Shown here: positions 43,286 to 52,019 of the stretch, one piece after another
How positions within the stretch are numbered: position 1 is the first letter of the stretch
Layout: the number at the start of each line of letters is the position of its first letter
Origin: Tenacibaculum sp.
GTDB lineage: Bacteria; Bacteroidota; Bacteroidia; Flavobacteriales; Flavobacteriaceae
Direction: 5' to 3'
Length of the DNA: 64,000 nucleotides
NCBI GenBank assembly: GCA_022448525.1
Contig: JAKVCX010000011.1
Location: forward strand, 1 to 64,000
The notes under the pieces: generated by a model
Told to the model about the DNA's origin: nothing
What the model saw: the letters and a program-made list of their open reading frames with translations, nothing else
The model's database searches: none
Made by a program: the position numbers and the translations under genes

Positions 43286-45733
43286 CTAAAACTTCATTCG
43301 AAGTTTTAAATTAAGAACTCTTCCAGTCATAAAATTTGGTATTGCAAATTGTTGTTTGCTATACACATCTCTTACCCACGTATTGGTAATAGAGTTTCTA
43401 ATGTCAAAAATATTGAATAGCTCTAGTCCTGCAGAAAGTTCTTCGAAATGACTTAAGAATCCGTTAGATACTTTTTTATTATTATCAACGAAAATGTATG
43501 AAACACCGATATCAGCTCTTCTGTAATCACCTAAACGATTTTGGAAGGCATAAACATCAGCATAAGCAGGTGCTCCTCCAGGAACGCCCGTATTGTAAAC
43601 TAAGTTCAAATAAGCCTTTAAATCAGGTAAGTTAGGAACATAATCTTGAAACAGGATTCCTAATTTTATTCTTTGATCTGTTGGTCGAGCTATGTAACCT
43701 CGATTATCTATATTTTCTTCAGTCTTTAGATATCCAAAACTCACCCAACTATCATTTCCAGGAACAAATTCACCGTTCAACCTTACGTCTAATCCATATG
43801 CATAGGCTTCTGTTATGTTGTCTGCTCTGTAACGAATTCTAACATTGTCAATTGAATAGGCATTGACATCGCTTAGGTTTTTATAATATAATTCTGTAGT
43901 TAACTTAAAAGGACGGTTCCACATTGTAAAACTGTAATCATTTCCAGTTACAATATGAATCGACTTTTGTGCTTTTACATCAGCTGAAATTTGACCATCA
44001 AAACCTCTTAGCTCTCTGTAAAATGGAGGTTGAGAATAAAAACCTCCTGATATTCTAAAAAGCATATCACTATTCCAATCTGGTTTAATAGCAAATTGTG
44101 CTCTAGGACTTACAATAAATTGACCTTTTGAGTTAGAACCAACTGGTGAAACTTTCCAATATTGTGATCTAATTCCCGCGTTGAACCATACATCATGATT
44201 ATTCCAAGTTGTTTTTCTACTGAATTGTAGAAACCCTGAAAATCTATCAATATCTACATTATTTTGCGCCCTAACATTTTGAAAAGGTTCAATCGGACCT
44301 GTAAATGGAGTGTAAGGCTGATCGTTACCGATATTATGATGTGGTGGGCGAACAGAGAAACCGACGCTGTCAATAATTTCCCATTCTCGTATACGATCTT
44401 TAATGTTTTCTTTTTGATATTTTACACCAGCTCTCCATTCATTATTTCCGTCTTTTAATGTAGCTCTTAATTGTGCGTTTACGATTAATGCATCTAAGTC
44501 ATTTCTAGCATGATTTAACTGAGAACCTATTCCTTGTGCAAATTCAACATCTCCAAAATTATCAGAACCTAAATTGGTGTTTACTTGTCCTATGTTATAT
44601 TGAGCGGCAATATCGAAATATTCTTCCTCTTGTGTATTAAAAGAAGAGATAATACCTGTTAATTCTAGATCATCATTTACTTTATAATCCATAGAAAAAG
44701 CTCCAAAGAATGTCTGAAATCTATCCGATTCTTGTCCTTGATAAAAAACAATTAATTCTAACGGATTTGCGATTGTACCAAAACGAGTTCTCCTTGATAA
44801 AGGCTTATATTCATAGTTGTTCAAAGAAAAATTTCCAAGAAAGTTAATATCTAACTTTGGTGAAATATTATAAGATAAAAAGGTTTGAATATCTGTAAAG
44901 TTAGGTCTAAAATTTACTTCAGTTTGTTTATCGTTCACGAATAAACTGTTATCTCGATATCGAACTCCTAAAATAGCACTTAATTTATCATTGAATAAAA
45001 GACCTTCGGTTGTAACACTTGCTCCTAGAAAACTTAAATCAACCTGAGTGCTTGCTTTAGTTGGTTTTCTGTAAGTAATATCTAAAACAGAAGATAACTT
45101 ATCTCCATATTTTGCTTGAAATCCTCCTGCGGAGAAATCAATGTTTTGAATCATATGAGAATTGATGAAGCTCAATCCTTCTTGTTGACCTGATCTTATT
45201 AAAAACGGACGATAAACTTCAAATCCATTTACATAGACCAAATTTTCATCAAAATTTCCTCCGCGAACATTATATTGAGTACTTAACTCATTATTATTAC
45301 TAACTCCAGGTAGTGTCATTAAAACTGCCTCAACTCCTGCATTCGGACCAACAATAGTTTCAACTTTTTGAGTGCTTATTTTTGTAATTCCTTGTGCTTC
45401 TTTCTTACGATTCTTAACAATAATTTCTTCTAATTCTTCTGTTTTAATAGAAAGAGTAGGAGAGAAGTCGATTATTCTAGCACCACGAGTAGTAAATTTT
45501 TTTACTATTGTTGAATAAGAAACATGTGAGAAAGTTACACTAACCGTTTTTCGTATTGGGATTTGAAATGAGTAATTTCCGTTTGAATCAGTAGTTGTTC
45601 CTTTTCCTAAATAGCTAATTGCTACACCTTCAATAGGATCTTTAAATTTATTAACGATTTTCCCTTTAACAGTTGACATTTTCTGAGCGAAAATTAAAGA
45701 AGGGAGTAAAAGGAGAAATAAAAGTTTTTTCAA
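43286..45733 (-). CDS. TonB-dependent outer-membrane receptor with carboxypeptidase-like domain
   Basis: The 815-residue protein has a signal peptide (1-17, ending IFAQ), a CarboxypepD_reg-like Ig domain (about 20-95; VKGKIVNKFKDPIEGVAIS, GTTTDSNGNYSF), a plug (about 115-230; GVEAVLMTLPGVSNNNE, YNVRGGNFDENLVYVNG) and a 22-strand-type barrel ending with an aromatic residue (LKLRMKF). It is not a SusC: there is no SusD neighbour. It would import a bound ligand with TonB energy. Substrate unknown. The start is TTG; it follows the M23 peptidase by nine bases. Confidence 0.93.
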   Translation of the reverse strand: MKKLLFLLLLPSLIFAQKMSTVKGKIVNKFKDPIEGVAISYLGKGTTTDSNGNYSFQIPIRKTVSVTFSHVSYSTIVKKFTTRGARIIDFSPTLSIKTEELEEIIVKNRKKEAQGITKISTQKVETIVGPNAGVEAVLMTLPGVSNNNELSTQYNVRGGNFDENLVYVNGFEVYRPFLIRSGQQEGLSFINSHMIQNIDFSAGGFQAKYGDKLSSVLDITYRKPTKASTQVDLSFLGASVTTEGLLFNDKLSAILGVRYRDNSLFVNDKQTEVNFRPNFTDIQTFLSYNISPKLDINFLGNFSLNNYEYKPLSRRTRFGTIANPLELIVFYQGQESDRFQTFFGAFSMDYKVNDDLELTGIISSFNTQEEEYFDIAAQYNIGQVNTNLGSDNFGDVEFAQGIGSQLNHARNDLDALIVNAQLRATLKDGNNEWRAGVKYQKENIKDRIREWEIIDSVGFSVRPPHHNIGNDQPYTPFTGPIEPFQNVRAQNNVDIDRFSGFLQFSRKTTWNNHDVWFNAGIRSQYWKVSPVGSNSKGQFIVSPRAQFAIKPDWNSDMLFRISGGFYSQPPFYRELRGFDGQISADVKAQKSIHIVTGNDYSFTMWNRPFKLTTELYYKNLSDVNAYSIDNVRIRYRADNITEAYAYGLDVRLNGEFVPGNDSWVSFGYLKTEENIDNRGYIARPTDQRIKLGILFQDYVPNLPDLKAYLNLVYNTGVPGGAPAYADVYAFQNRLGDYRRADIGVSYIFVDNNKKVSNGFLSHFEELSAGLELFNIFDIRNSITNTWVRDVYSKQQFAIPNFMTGRVLNLKLRMKF

Positions 45734-45742
45734 AATGATTTA

Positions 45743-47437
45743 TTATTTACGATAAAACGTCGTAGAAATAGTTTCAGTATTTCCAACTTTGTCAGAAACT
45801 ACAAGTTTAAAGATATGTTTGCTACCTACCAATTTTTTATCGGAAAAATCGTAAGTTAAAATTCCTTTTTTATGGTTGTATTCCATTAAAACCCATTCAT
45901 TATCAATAGTTGCACGATATTCACCAATTCCAGAGTCTTCATCAGATATTTTTACCTGTAACGTAGAGTTTTTAGTTAACCAACGATTTTCTTCAAAGTT
46001 TAAAAGTTTAATTTCAGGAGCTTCGTAATCAAAAAGAAGTGTATAATTTCCTAAAGTTTTTTGATTTGTAAACACTTTATTGTCTCGTTTTTTAGTCGAA
46101 ACATGGTAAGGATATTTCTCTTTAGTTACGTTTGCGATATACACCTGTTGCTTTTGGGTATCTGTAAGATGACTTGTATTAAACGTGAGTGTAAACTTTT
46201 TATCTAACGGGATAATCGGTTCATGAAGTTTTACAATACTATCTTGTATAGAAAAATCAATAAAACAATCATGATAAAACGTGTTTTTTGGAAATGCAAC
46301 CGAAACATTTTCCAATTCATATTTGTGGAAGTTTTTAGATATGATTTTGTAATTAGTAGTATCCTTTTTTGAAAACATGGCATTTGAAGGAACTCCTTTT
46401 ATTGGAATTCTTAGTGCAGTAGCATTTCCGTTATAATCTTTTGCTATAATTTCAACATTGTAGTTTTCATATGCGTTAATATTAATTTTCCCATTATTAA
46501 CGAGGTCTTCGTATAAGGTTAATTTGTTGTTTTTAACCTTATGCGTTTTCTGATAACGTTTTTTGTATTTGTTATAATGGCCGTAATCGATTAAAAGATT
46601 AATGTACTTACTTTCAGAGAATGAAAAAGTTTCTACATCATGATAATACACTCTTTTACCATTTATATTCATTTCCAAACTATAAATCCCATTTTTATTC
46701 ATAGCTGCATCTTGATGGTCATAGACGTAAATACCTAGTCCAATTGTCCCATTTGCATGAATTCGTTCTGAAATATAATTGCCATTCTCCAATTTCTTTA
46801 TGGGAATAGTTGTGTCGTTATTTGAATTATTAATCCTAGAACTATTGTCAAGAGCGAATAGTTTTAATCCTTTTATAATAGGTTTTTTAGTGTCTTTTGC
46901 TTTTAATCCAAAAAGCATTGGATTTATAATGTTTTCAGTTTTTGTATCTCGAATCTCATAGTGTAAATGAGGTCCACCCGAACTTCCTGTATCACCAGAA
47001 TATGCAATGATTTCTCCTTTTTTAACAACAAATTGTTCTGGTTTCGGAAATAGATTTCCAATAATATTTTTCTCTTTCTTGTATTGAGTTGCCTTCACAA
47101 ACTCTTGAATCTTAGGAGCGAATTTTTGCAAATGTGCGTATACGGTAGTGTATCCGTTCGGATGCTCAACATACAATGCTTTTCCGTAGCCGTATTGTCT
47201 AACTTTAATTCTAGAAACAAAACCGTCAGCAGTTGCTTTTATAGGAACTCCTTGCTTTTGTTGCGTTTTTAAGTCTATACCCGAATGAAAATGATTACTC
47301 CTTAATTCACCAAATGTACCAGCAACGATTAAAGGAATATCCATAGGATTGCTAAAATAATTTTGTGGATATTTCTTTTTTTGCCCAAATGATAAAAAAG
47401 AAAATGTCAATAGAAAGAGAGAAAAATAATATTTCAA
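45743..47437 (-). CDS. M23 family metallopeptidase
   Basis: The 564-residue secreted protein has a signal peptide (1-18, ending LSFGQ) and an M23/LytM domain at about 35-185. Zinc ligands are visible: HFHSGID (His51, Asp55) and GPHLHYE (His near 157 and 159). About 350 residues of beta-rich C-terminal domains follow (two to three Ig-like folds). LytM enzymes cut peptidoglycan cross-links. The start is TTG, set by the signal peptide, and the gene is co-transcribed with the receptor downstream. It lies divergent from the ZapB-like gene. Confidence 0.9.
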   Translation of the reverse strand: MKYYFSLFLLTFSFLSFGQKKKYPQNYFSNPMDIPLIVAGTFGELRSNHFHSGIDLKTQQKQGVPIKATADGFVSRIKVRQYGYGKALYVEHPNGYTTVYAHLQKFAPKIQEFVKATQYKKEKNIIGNLFPKPEQFVVKKGEIIAYSGDTGSSGGPHLHYEIRDTKTENIINPMLFGLKAKDTKKPIIKGLKLFALDNSSRINNSNNDTTIPIKKLENGNYISERIHANGTIGLGIYVYDHQDAAMNKNGIYSLEMNINGKRVYYHDVETFSFSESKYINLLIDYGHYNKYKKRYQKTHKVKNNKLTLYEDLVNNGKININAYENYNVEIIAKDYNGNATALRIPIKGVPSNAMFSKKDTTNYKIISKNFHKYELENVSVAFPKNTFYHDCFIDFSIQDSIVKLHEPIIPLDKKFTLTFNTSHLTDTQKQQVYIANVTKEKYPYHVSTKKRDNKVFTNQKTLGNYTLLFDYEAPEIKLLNFEENRWLTKNSTLQVKISDEDSGIGEYRATIDNEWVLMEYNHKKGILTYDFSDKKLVGSKHIFKLVVSDKVGNTETISTTFYRK

Positions 47438-47527
47438 AGCGTTACAATTTATAAACGAAATTACTAAAATTATGGTAATACTTTATATGTTTGAAATTCA
47501 AGTGATTAATAAAAAAGTGCTCTAGAG

Positions 47528-47558
47528 TTGCGTTTGTTAAAAGAGATTATTAGCTTTG
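47528..47558 (+). promoter_or_regulatory. Promoter of the ZapB-like/zapA operon
   Basis: TTG (47528-47530), 20 bases, TAGCTTTG (47551-47558), matching TTG-N(17-23)-TAnnTTTG. The ATG follows 27 bases downstream. Confidence 0.75.
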
Positions 47559-47585
47559 TAGGAAATGGTTTTATCTCAATAATAA

Positions 47586-47876
47586 ATGAGTGACACTTTA
47601 GAAGCAATTCATTTACTGGAACTTAAGTTGAAAGATTTGTTAACTAGATATGAGTTCCTTCAAAAAGAAAACGAGGTTTTGCTTCAACAGAATAGTGATT
47701 TACAAGTTTTATTGAATGAGAAAGAGCAAGATTTGGTTCATCAAAGAAAACAGTTTGATATATTGAAAGTTGCGAAAACCATTGAAGGCAGTAATGAAGA
47801 TTCGAGAAATACAAAACTCAAAATAAATGCTTTAATTCGAGAGATTGATAAATGTATCACGCTCTTGAATGTGTAA
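47586..47876 (+). CDS. Coiled-coil protein, ZapB-like, upstream of zapA
   Basis: The 96-residue protein is almost entirely a coiled coil (about 5-62; heptad Leu/Glu/Lys, as in IHLLELKLKDLLTRYEFL and NEVLLQQNSDL) with a short helical tail (KINALIREIDKCITLL). It has no signal peptide. The adjacent zapA, 15 bases downstream, and the general form suggest a cell-division-associated ZapB-like or ZapA-binding protein. Relatives in Bacteroidota are usually hypothetical, so the division role is inference. Confidence 0.78.
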   Translation: MSDTLEAIHLLELKLKDLLTRYEFLQKENEVLLQQNSDLQVLLNEKEQDLVHQRKQFDILKVAKTIEGSNEDSRNTKLKINALIREIDKCITLLNV

Positions 47877-47891
47877 AAAGTTCTTTAAAAA

Positions 47892-48182
47892 ATGGAAAAA
47901 TTAAAAGTTAATGTAGTCATTGCTGGAAGAACTTATCCTTTAATTGTGAAAGATGCAACAGAAGAAGAAGGGATGAGAAAAGCCGCAAAACATATTAACA
48001 ACTTAATTTTAAATTTTGAACAAAACTATGCTGTAGCTGATAAACAAGATGTTTTAGCGATGTGTGCCTTGCAGTTCGCATCTAAATTAGAAATCAATTC
48101 ATTAAAAACATCTGAAGAAGCTACTGAAGTATTAAATAAACTAAATGAACTAACAGAAGTGTTAGATAATCATTTAAAATAA
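47892..48182 (+). CDS. zapA: Cell division protein ZapA
   Basis: The 96-residue protein matches the ZapA family: beta strands with VNVVIAGRTYPLIV, then RKAAKHINNLIL and a long C-terminal coiled coil (MCALQFASKLEINSL). ZapA binds FtsZ and bundles filaments at the division site. Length is normal. It follows the ZapB-like gene in the same operon and is followed by a 6S RNA gene, a link also seen in other bacteria. Confidence 0.92.
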   Translation: MEKLKVNVVIAGRTYPLIVKDATEEEGMRKAAKHINNLILNFEQNYAVADKQDVLAMCALQFASKLEINSLKTSEEATEVLNKLNELTEVLDNHLK

Positions 48183-48204
48183 GTTCATTATATAACAGTT
48201 AACA

Positions 48205-48369
48205 TACTGCCTATATTAGTACAAAGTTTAATAAACTCAACACTATTCAATTAAAAAGAATGAGTCTTGGTTAGTAAAGCAAGCCGTTTATTCGGATCCT
48301 TGATCAGCCAGTTAGTTCTAAACCTGTTTTTCAGGAGTTTATAAAACACTACTAATATGGGCTTTTTTT
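48205..48369 (+). ncRNA. ssrS: 6S RNA (6S-Flavo type)
   Basis: Between zapA and rny lies a long imperfect hairpin with a terminator. The closing stem GCCTATATTAGTA (48209-48221) pairs fully with TACTAATATGGGC (48350-48362, one GU). A second stem ATAAACTC/GAGTTTAT, a wide central bubble with a side hairpin (CCTG-T5-CAGG) and an apical arm (TGGTT/AGCCA, CAAG/CTTG, CCG/CGG) follow, then T7. This is the 6S RNA architecture, an RNA that mimics an open promoter and binds RNA polymerase. Position just after zapA matches the widespread zapA-ssrS link. The exact 5' end is inferred; it may be cut from the zapA transcript. Confidence 0.8.
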
Positions 48370-48394
48370 ATTTATAAGGATAGATTATTCAATT

Positions 48395-49960
48395 ATGGAA
48401 GGATTATTATTACCAATATTGGTAGGTGTCATAGGGATTGTAGTAGGATTTATTATTGCGAAAATGCTTGAGAAATCGAAAGCAAATAAGCTACTTAAAG
48501 AAACAGATAAGGAAGCTAAGAGCATGATAAAAGAGGCAAAGTTAGAAGCTGAGGCAATCAAAAAAGACAAGATATTACAAGCGAAAGAAAAGTTCATTGA
48601 ATTAAAAGCGGAACACGAAAAAGTAATTCTATCGAGAGAAAAGAAAATGTCTGATGTTGAAAAGAGAATTAGAGACAAGGAATCACGTGTTTCTTCTGAG
48701 TTAGATAAAAACAAAAAACTTTCTCAATCGTTAGAAAAGAAAACTTCAGATTTAGATTACAAGCTTGACTTTTTAGAAAAGAGAGAATCAGAAGTCGAAA
48801 AGCTACATAAAAGACATGTAGATATGCTAGAACAGATTTCTGGTTTTTCGGCTGATGAAGCTAAAACAGAATTGGTAGCGTCTTTAAAAGAAGAAGCTAA
48901 ATCTGATGCCATGAGTTTTATTCAAGAAACTTTAGAAGAAGCTAAAATGACTGCACAGCAAGAAGCTAGAAAAGTTGTTTTAAATACTATTCAAAGAGTA
49001 GGAGTAGAGCAGGCAATCGAAAACTGTGTATCAGTATTCAATTTGGAGTCAGATGATGTTAAAGGACGAATTATCGGTCGTGAAGGTCGTAATATACGTG
49101 CTTTAGAAGCTGCGACAGGAGTTGAAATTATAGTTGATGATACTCCAGAAGCAATTATTCTTTCTTGTTTTGATCCAGTTCGTCGAGAAATTGCTAGGTT
49201 ATCAATGCATAAGCTGGTTACTGATGGAAGAATTCACCCGGCGAGAATCGAAGAAATTGTTCGTAAAACTGAAAAGCAAATTAATCAGGAGATTATTGAA
49301 GTAGGTAAACGTACTGTTATTGAATTAGGAATTCATGGATTACATCCTGAATTGATTAAAACAGTGGGTAGAATGAAGTATCGTTCTTCATATGGACAAA
49401 ACTTATTACAACACTCTAGAGAAGTAGCTAACTTATGTGGTTTAATGGCTGCTGAGATGGGATTAAATGCTAAAGCAGCAAAAAGAGCTGGTTTACTACA
49501 TGATATTGGTAAAGTTCCAGAAACAGAGAGCGAATTACCACACGCATTATTAGGAATGCAGTGGGCTGAGAAATATGGTGAAAAGTCTGATGTTTGTAAT
49601 GCTATTGGAGCGCACCACGACGAAATTGAAATGAAGAGTTTAATAGCTCCTATAGTTCAGGTTTGTGATGCCATTTCAGGAGCAAGACCGGGAGCAAGAA
49701 GACAAGTTTTAGATAGTTATATCCAGCGTTTAAGAGATTTAGAAGATATCGCATTTGGTTTTACAGGAGTTCAGAAAGCTTATGCAATTCAAGCAGGTAG
49801 AGAGTTACGTGTAATGGTTGAAAGTACTAAAGTTAATGATGAAAAGGCAGCTGAATTATCGTTTAATATTTCTCAGAAAATACAAAATGATATGACGTAT
49901 CCAGGACAGGTTAAGGTTACTGTAATTAGAGAAACTAGAGCAGTAAATGTAGCTAAATAA
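48395..49960 (+). CDS. rny: Ribonuclease Y
   Basis: The 521-residue endoribonuclease has an N-terminal membrane helix (about 4-22), a long coiled coil (about 28-200, Lys/Glu-rich), a KH domain (about 210-275; [22 protein letters not shown]) and an HD domain (about 335-430; [15 protein letters not shown]). It initiates mRNA decay at the membrane. The length and domain order are standard. It lies 26 bases after the 6S RNA terminator, with its own promoter not obvious. Confidence 0.97.
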   Translation: MEGLLLPILVGVIGIVVGFIIAKMLEKSKANKLLKETDKEAKSMIKEAKLEAEAIKKDKILQAKEKFIELKAEHEKVILSREKKMSDVEKRIRDKESRVSSELDKNKKLSQSLEKKTSDLDYKLDFLEKRESEVEKLHKRHVDMLEQISGFSADEAKTELVASLKEEAKSDAMSFIQETLEEAKMTAQQEARKVVLNTIQRVGVEQAIENCVSVFNLESDDVKGRIIGREGRNIRALEAATGVEIIVDDTPEAIILSCFDPVRREIARLSMHKLVTDGRIHPARIEEIVRKTEKQINQEIIEVGKRTVIELGIHGLHPELIKTVGRMKYRSSYGQNLLQHSREVANLCGLMAAEMGLNAKAAKRAGLLHDIGKVPETESELPHALLGMQWAEKYGEKSDVCNAIGAHHDEIEMKSLIAPIVQVCDAISGARPGARRQVLDSYIQRLRDLEDIAFGFTGVQKAYAIQAGRELRVMVESTKVNDEKAAELSFNISQKIQNDMTYPGQVKVTVIRETRAVNVAK

Positions 49961-49988
49961 AATATTGTACTTTAAAGAGTATTTAAGT

Positions 49989-50017
49989 GCGCAGGTTAAT
50001 TATCCTGCGCTTTTTTT
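49989..50017 (+). terminator. Intrinsic terminator of rny
   Basis: Stem GCGCAGG/CCTGCGC (49989-50010) with an 8-base AT loop and a run of seven T. Confidence 0.88.
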
Positions 50018-50063
50018 ATGGTAATATTTTATTTAGAATAGTTAGTTGTTTAAAGTTGATGTA

Positions 50064-50096
50064 ATAAAAAAAACCACTGTAAAAAACAGTGGTTTT
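50064..50096 (-). terminator. Intrinsic terminator of the helicase gene
   Basis: Stem AAACCACTG/CAGTGGTTT (50071-50095) around seven bases; on the minus strand it is followed by a T run. It sits 24 bases past the helicase stop. Confidence 0.82.
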
Positions 50097-50118
50097 GATT
50101 TATTCCAATTAGAATGAT

Positions 50119-51909
50119 TTATCTTCTCCTAGATCTTCTAGAATCTCTTCCTTTCGAATTTTCTTTCTTTGGGAATGGTTTCTTTTTGTTGTTTCTAGTT
50201 CTACCGAAACCTTTAGATGGATTATCGTCGCTTCTTCTACTTCTTCCACTTCCACCACGTCTTCTTCCGCCACCACCTTTTCTTTCAGTTTTGGTAATTT
50301 CAATATTGACTCTTCTTCCATTGAATTCAGGAGAGTTTGCAGAGAATGCGTCTAATGTGTCACTTTCAAAGTTTTTGTCGATTTCAAAGAAAGAGAATGT
50401 ATCAAGAATATCAATCGCACCAATCTCAACTTTATTGTTAATTCCCTGTTCGTTAATTAACCCCATTAATTTTGCTGGGTTTAATCTATCTTTTCTTCCT
50501 AGGTTAATAAAGAAACGAGTCATGTCCTCACTTGCCATGCGTCCACTTCTTCCACGACCACGTTCTCCACGGTCATTTGAAGCCATATTGTTTAAGTCAG
50601 GAGCATTTTCATAATATGATAAGAAAGAATTAAACTCAAGAGAAACAAATTTTTGAATTAATTCTTCTCTAGAGAAATCTTTTAATTTATCATATATGTT
50701 TGGTAGATATGTATCAATTTCTGAAGTGTTTACTTCTGATTTTTCAATTTTATCAATTAAGTGGAATAATTGTTTTTCACAAATTTCTTTTCCCGTTGGA
50801 ATTGAAGTTTCAATGAATTTCTTCTTTAAAATTCGTTCGATCGGATTTAATTTTCCACGTTCTTTTCTGTTTACTAAAACTACTGAAATACCTTTATTTC
50901 CAGCTCTTCCCGTTCTACCACTACGGTGGTTGTAATTTTCTATTTGGTCTGGAAGCTTATGATTGATAACATGTGTAAGGTTATCAACATCTAAACCTCT
51001 TGCAGCTACGTCCGTAGCTACTAACATTTGGATGTTCTTCTTTCTAAATTTTTCCATGACACTATCACGTTGAGCTTGTGATAAGTCTCCATGCAATGAA
51101 TCAGCATTATAACCATCTTGAATTAACTTGTCTGCTACCTCTTGTGTCTCTCTACGAGTTCTACAAAAAACAATAGCATAAATATCAGGATTTACATCAG
51201 CAATACGCTTTAAGGCTGGATAACGACTTCTTTCGCTTACTAAATAGTATTGGTGAGTTACGTTATCAGAACCTTGATTTTTTTGTCCAGATGTAACTTC
51301 AACTGGATTATTCATATAGTTTTTAGCGATAGCCTCAACTTCTCTTGGGAACGTAGCAGAAAAAAGCAATGTTTGCTTAGTATCAGGTGTTGCTTCAAGT
51401 ACTTTATCAAGTTCGTCTTTGAAACCCATATTAAGCATTTCATCTGCTTCGTCTAATACAAGCCACTTTATGTTTCCAAGTTTTAATGCTCTTCTTCTAA
51501 TTAAATCTACAGTTCTACCAGGAGTTCCAACAACAATTTGCGCACCTCGTTTTAACTGTTTTATTTGTTGTTCAATATTAGCACCACCATAAACAGTTAC
51601 CACTTTTAAATCTGGAAGATACTTAGAGAAGTCTTCAATGTTTTTTCCGATTTGAACAGCAAGTTCTCGAGTAGGAGAAAGGATAATTGCTTGTGACGTT
51701 TTGTCTTTATCATCTGCTAGTTCAACTATTGGTAAACTGAATGCAGCAGTTTTACCTGTTCCAGTTTGAGCAAAAGCTTTTAAATCTTCTGAAGATGATA
51801 AAATTTGTGGAATTGCTTTTTCTTGAATAACGGTAGGAGATTCATAACCTAAATCTACCAACGCCTTATTAATAGGTTCTTTTAAACCTAAATCTGCGAA
51901 TTTTGACAT
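50119..51909 (-). CDS. DEAD-box RNA helicase with DbpA-type RNA-binding domain
   Basis: This 596-residue helicase has the Q motif (GYESPTVIQEKAIPQIL), Walker A AQTGTGKT (47-54), the DEAD box (VLDEADEML), SAT, and the C-terminal motifs ATDVAARGLDVD and HRSGRTGRAG. A DbpA-like RNA-binding domain (about 465-545) precedes a 50-residue tail of RG/GGR and Lys repeats (RKGGGGRRRGGSGRSRR). It is DeaD/CsdA-like: ribosome assembly and mRNA unwinding, often cold-induced. Its leader carries a strong hairpin (51925-51953) downstream of a TAnnTTTG promoter. Confidence 0.95.
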   Translation of the reverse strand: MSKFADLGLKEPINKALVDLGYESPTVIQEKAIPQILSSSEDLKAFAQTGTGKTAAFSLPIVELADDKDKTSQAIILSPTRELAVQIGKNIEDFSKYLPDLKVVTVYGGANIEQQIKQLKRGAQIVVGTPGRTVDLIRRRALKLGNIKWLVLDEADEMLNMGFKDELDKVLEATPDTKQTLLFSATFPREVEAIAKNYMNNPVEVTSGQKNQGSDNVTHQYYLVSERSRYPALKRIADVNPDIYAIVFCRTRRETQEVADKLIQDGYNADSLHGDLSQAQRDSVMEKFRKKNIQMLVATDVAARGLDVDNLTHVINHKLPDQIENYNHRSGRTGRAGNKGISVVLVNRKERGKLNPIERILKKKFIETSIPTGKEICEKQLFHLIDKIEKSEVNTSEIDTYLPNIYDKLKDFSREELIQKFVSLEFNSFLSYYENAPDLNNMASNDRGERGRGRSGRMASEDMTRFFINLGRKDRLNPAKLMGLINEQGINNKVEIGAIDILDTFSFFEIDKNFESDTLDAFSANSPEFNGRRVNIEITKTERKGGGGRRRGGSGRSRRSDDNPSKGFGRTRNNKKKPFPKKENSKGRDSRRSRRR

Positions 51910-51924
51910 ATTGTGAATTTAAAC

Positions 51925-51953
51925 GAATTCACAGATGCCCTATCCGCGAATTC
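51925..51953 (-). promoter_or_regulatory. Stable hairpin in the helicase mRNA leader
   Basis: On the minus strand GAATTCGCGGAT pairs with ATCTGTGAATTC around AGGGC: 12 bp with two GU pairs. It ends 15 bases before the ATG and lies within the leader set by the promoter at 51981. There is no T run, so it is not a terminator. It may control translation or mRNA decay. Confidence 0.6.
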
Positions 51954-51980
51954 TAATATTAATTTATTTTAAGGACGGTG

Positions 51981-51988
51981 CAAAAGTA
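51981..51988 (-). promoter_or_regulatory. -7 promoter element of the helicase gene
   Basis: TACTTTTG on the minus strand matches TAnnTTTG. The mRNA leader would be about 65 bases, unusually long for this window, and contains the hairpin. No clear TTG at -33. Confidence 0.55.
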
Positions 51989-52019
51989 GTGAATTTAAAA
52001 TAAACTGATTTTGAAGTGA

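Noticed and set aside
50114..50614. 166-codon frame antisense to the helicase
   Set aside because: It is a low-complexity shadow of the RG-rich helicase tail and has no signal or motif of its own.
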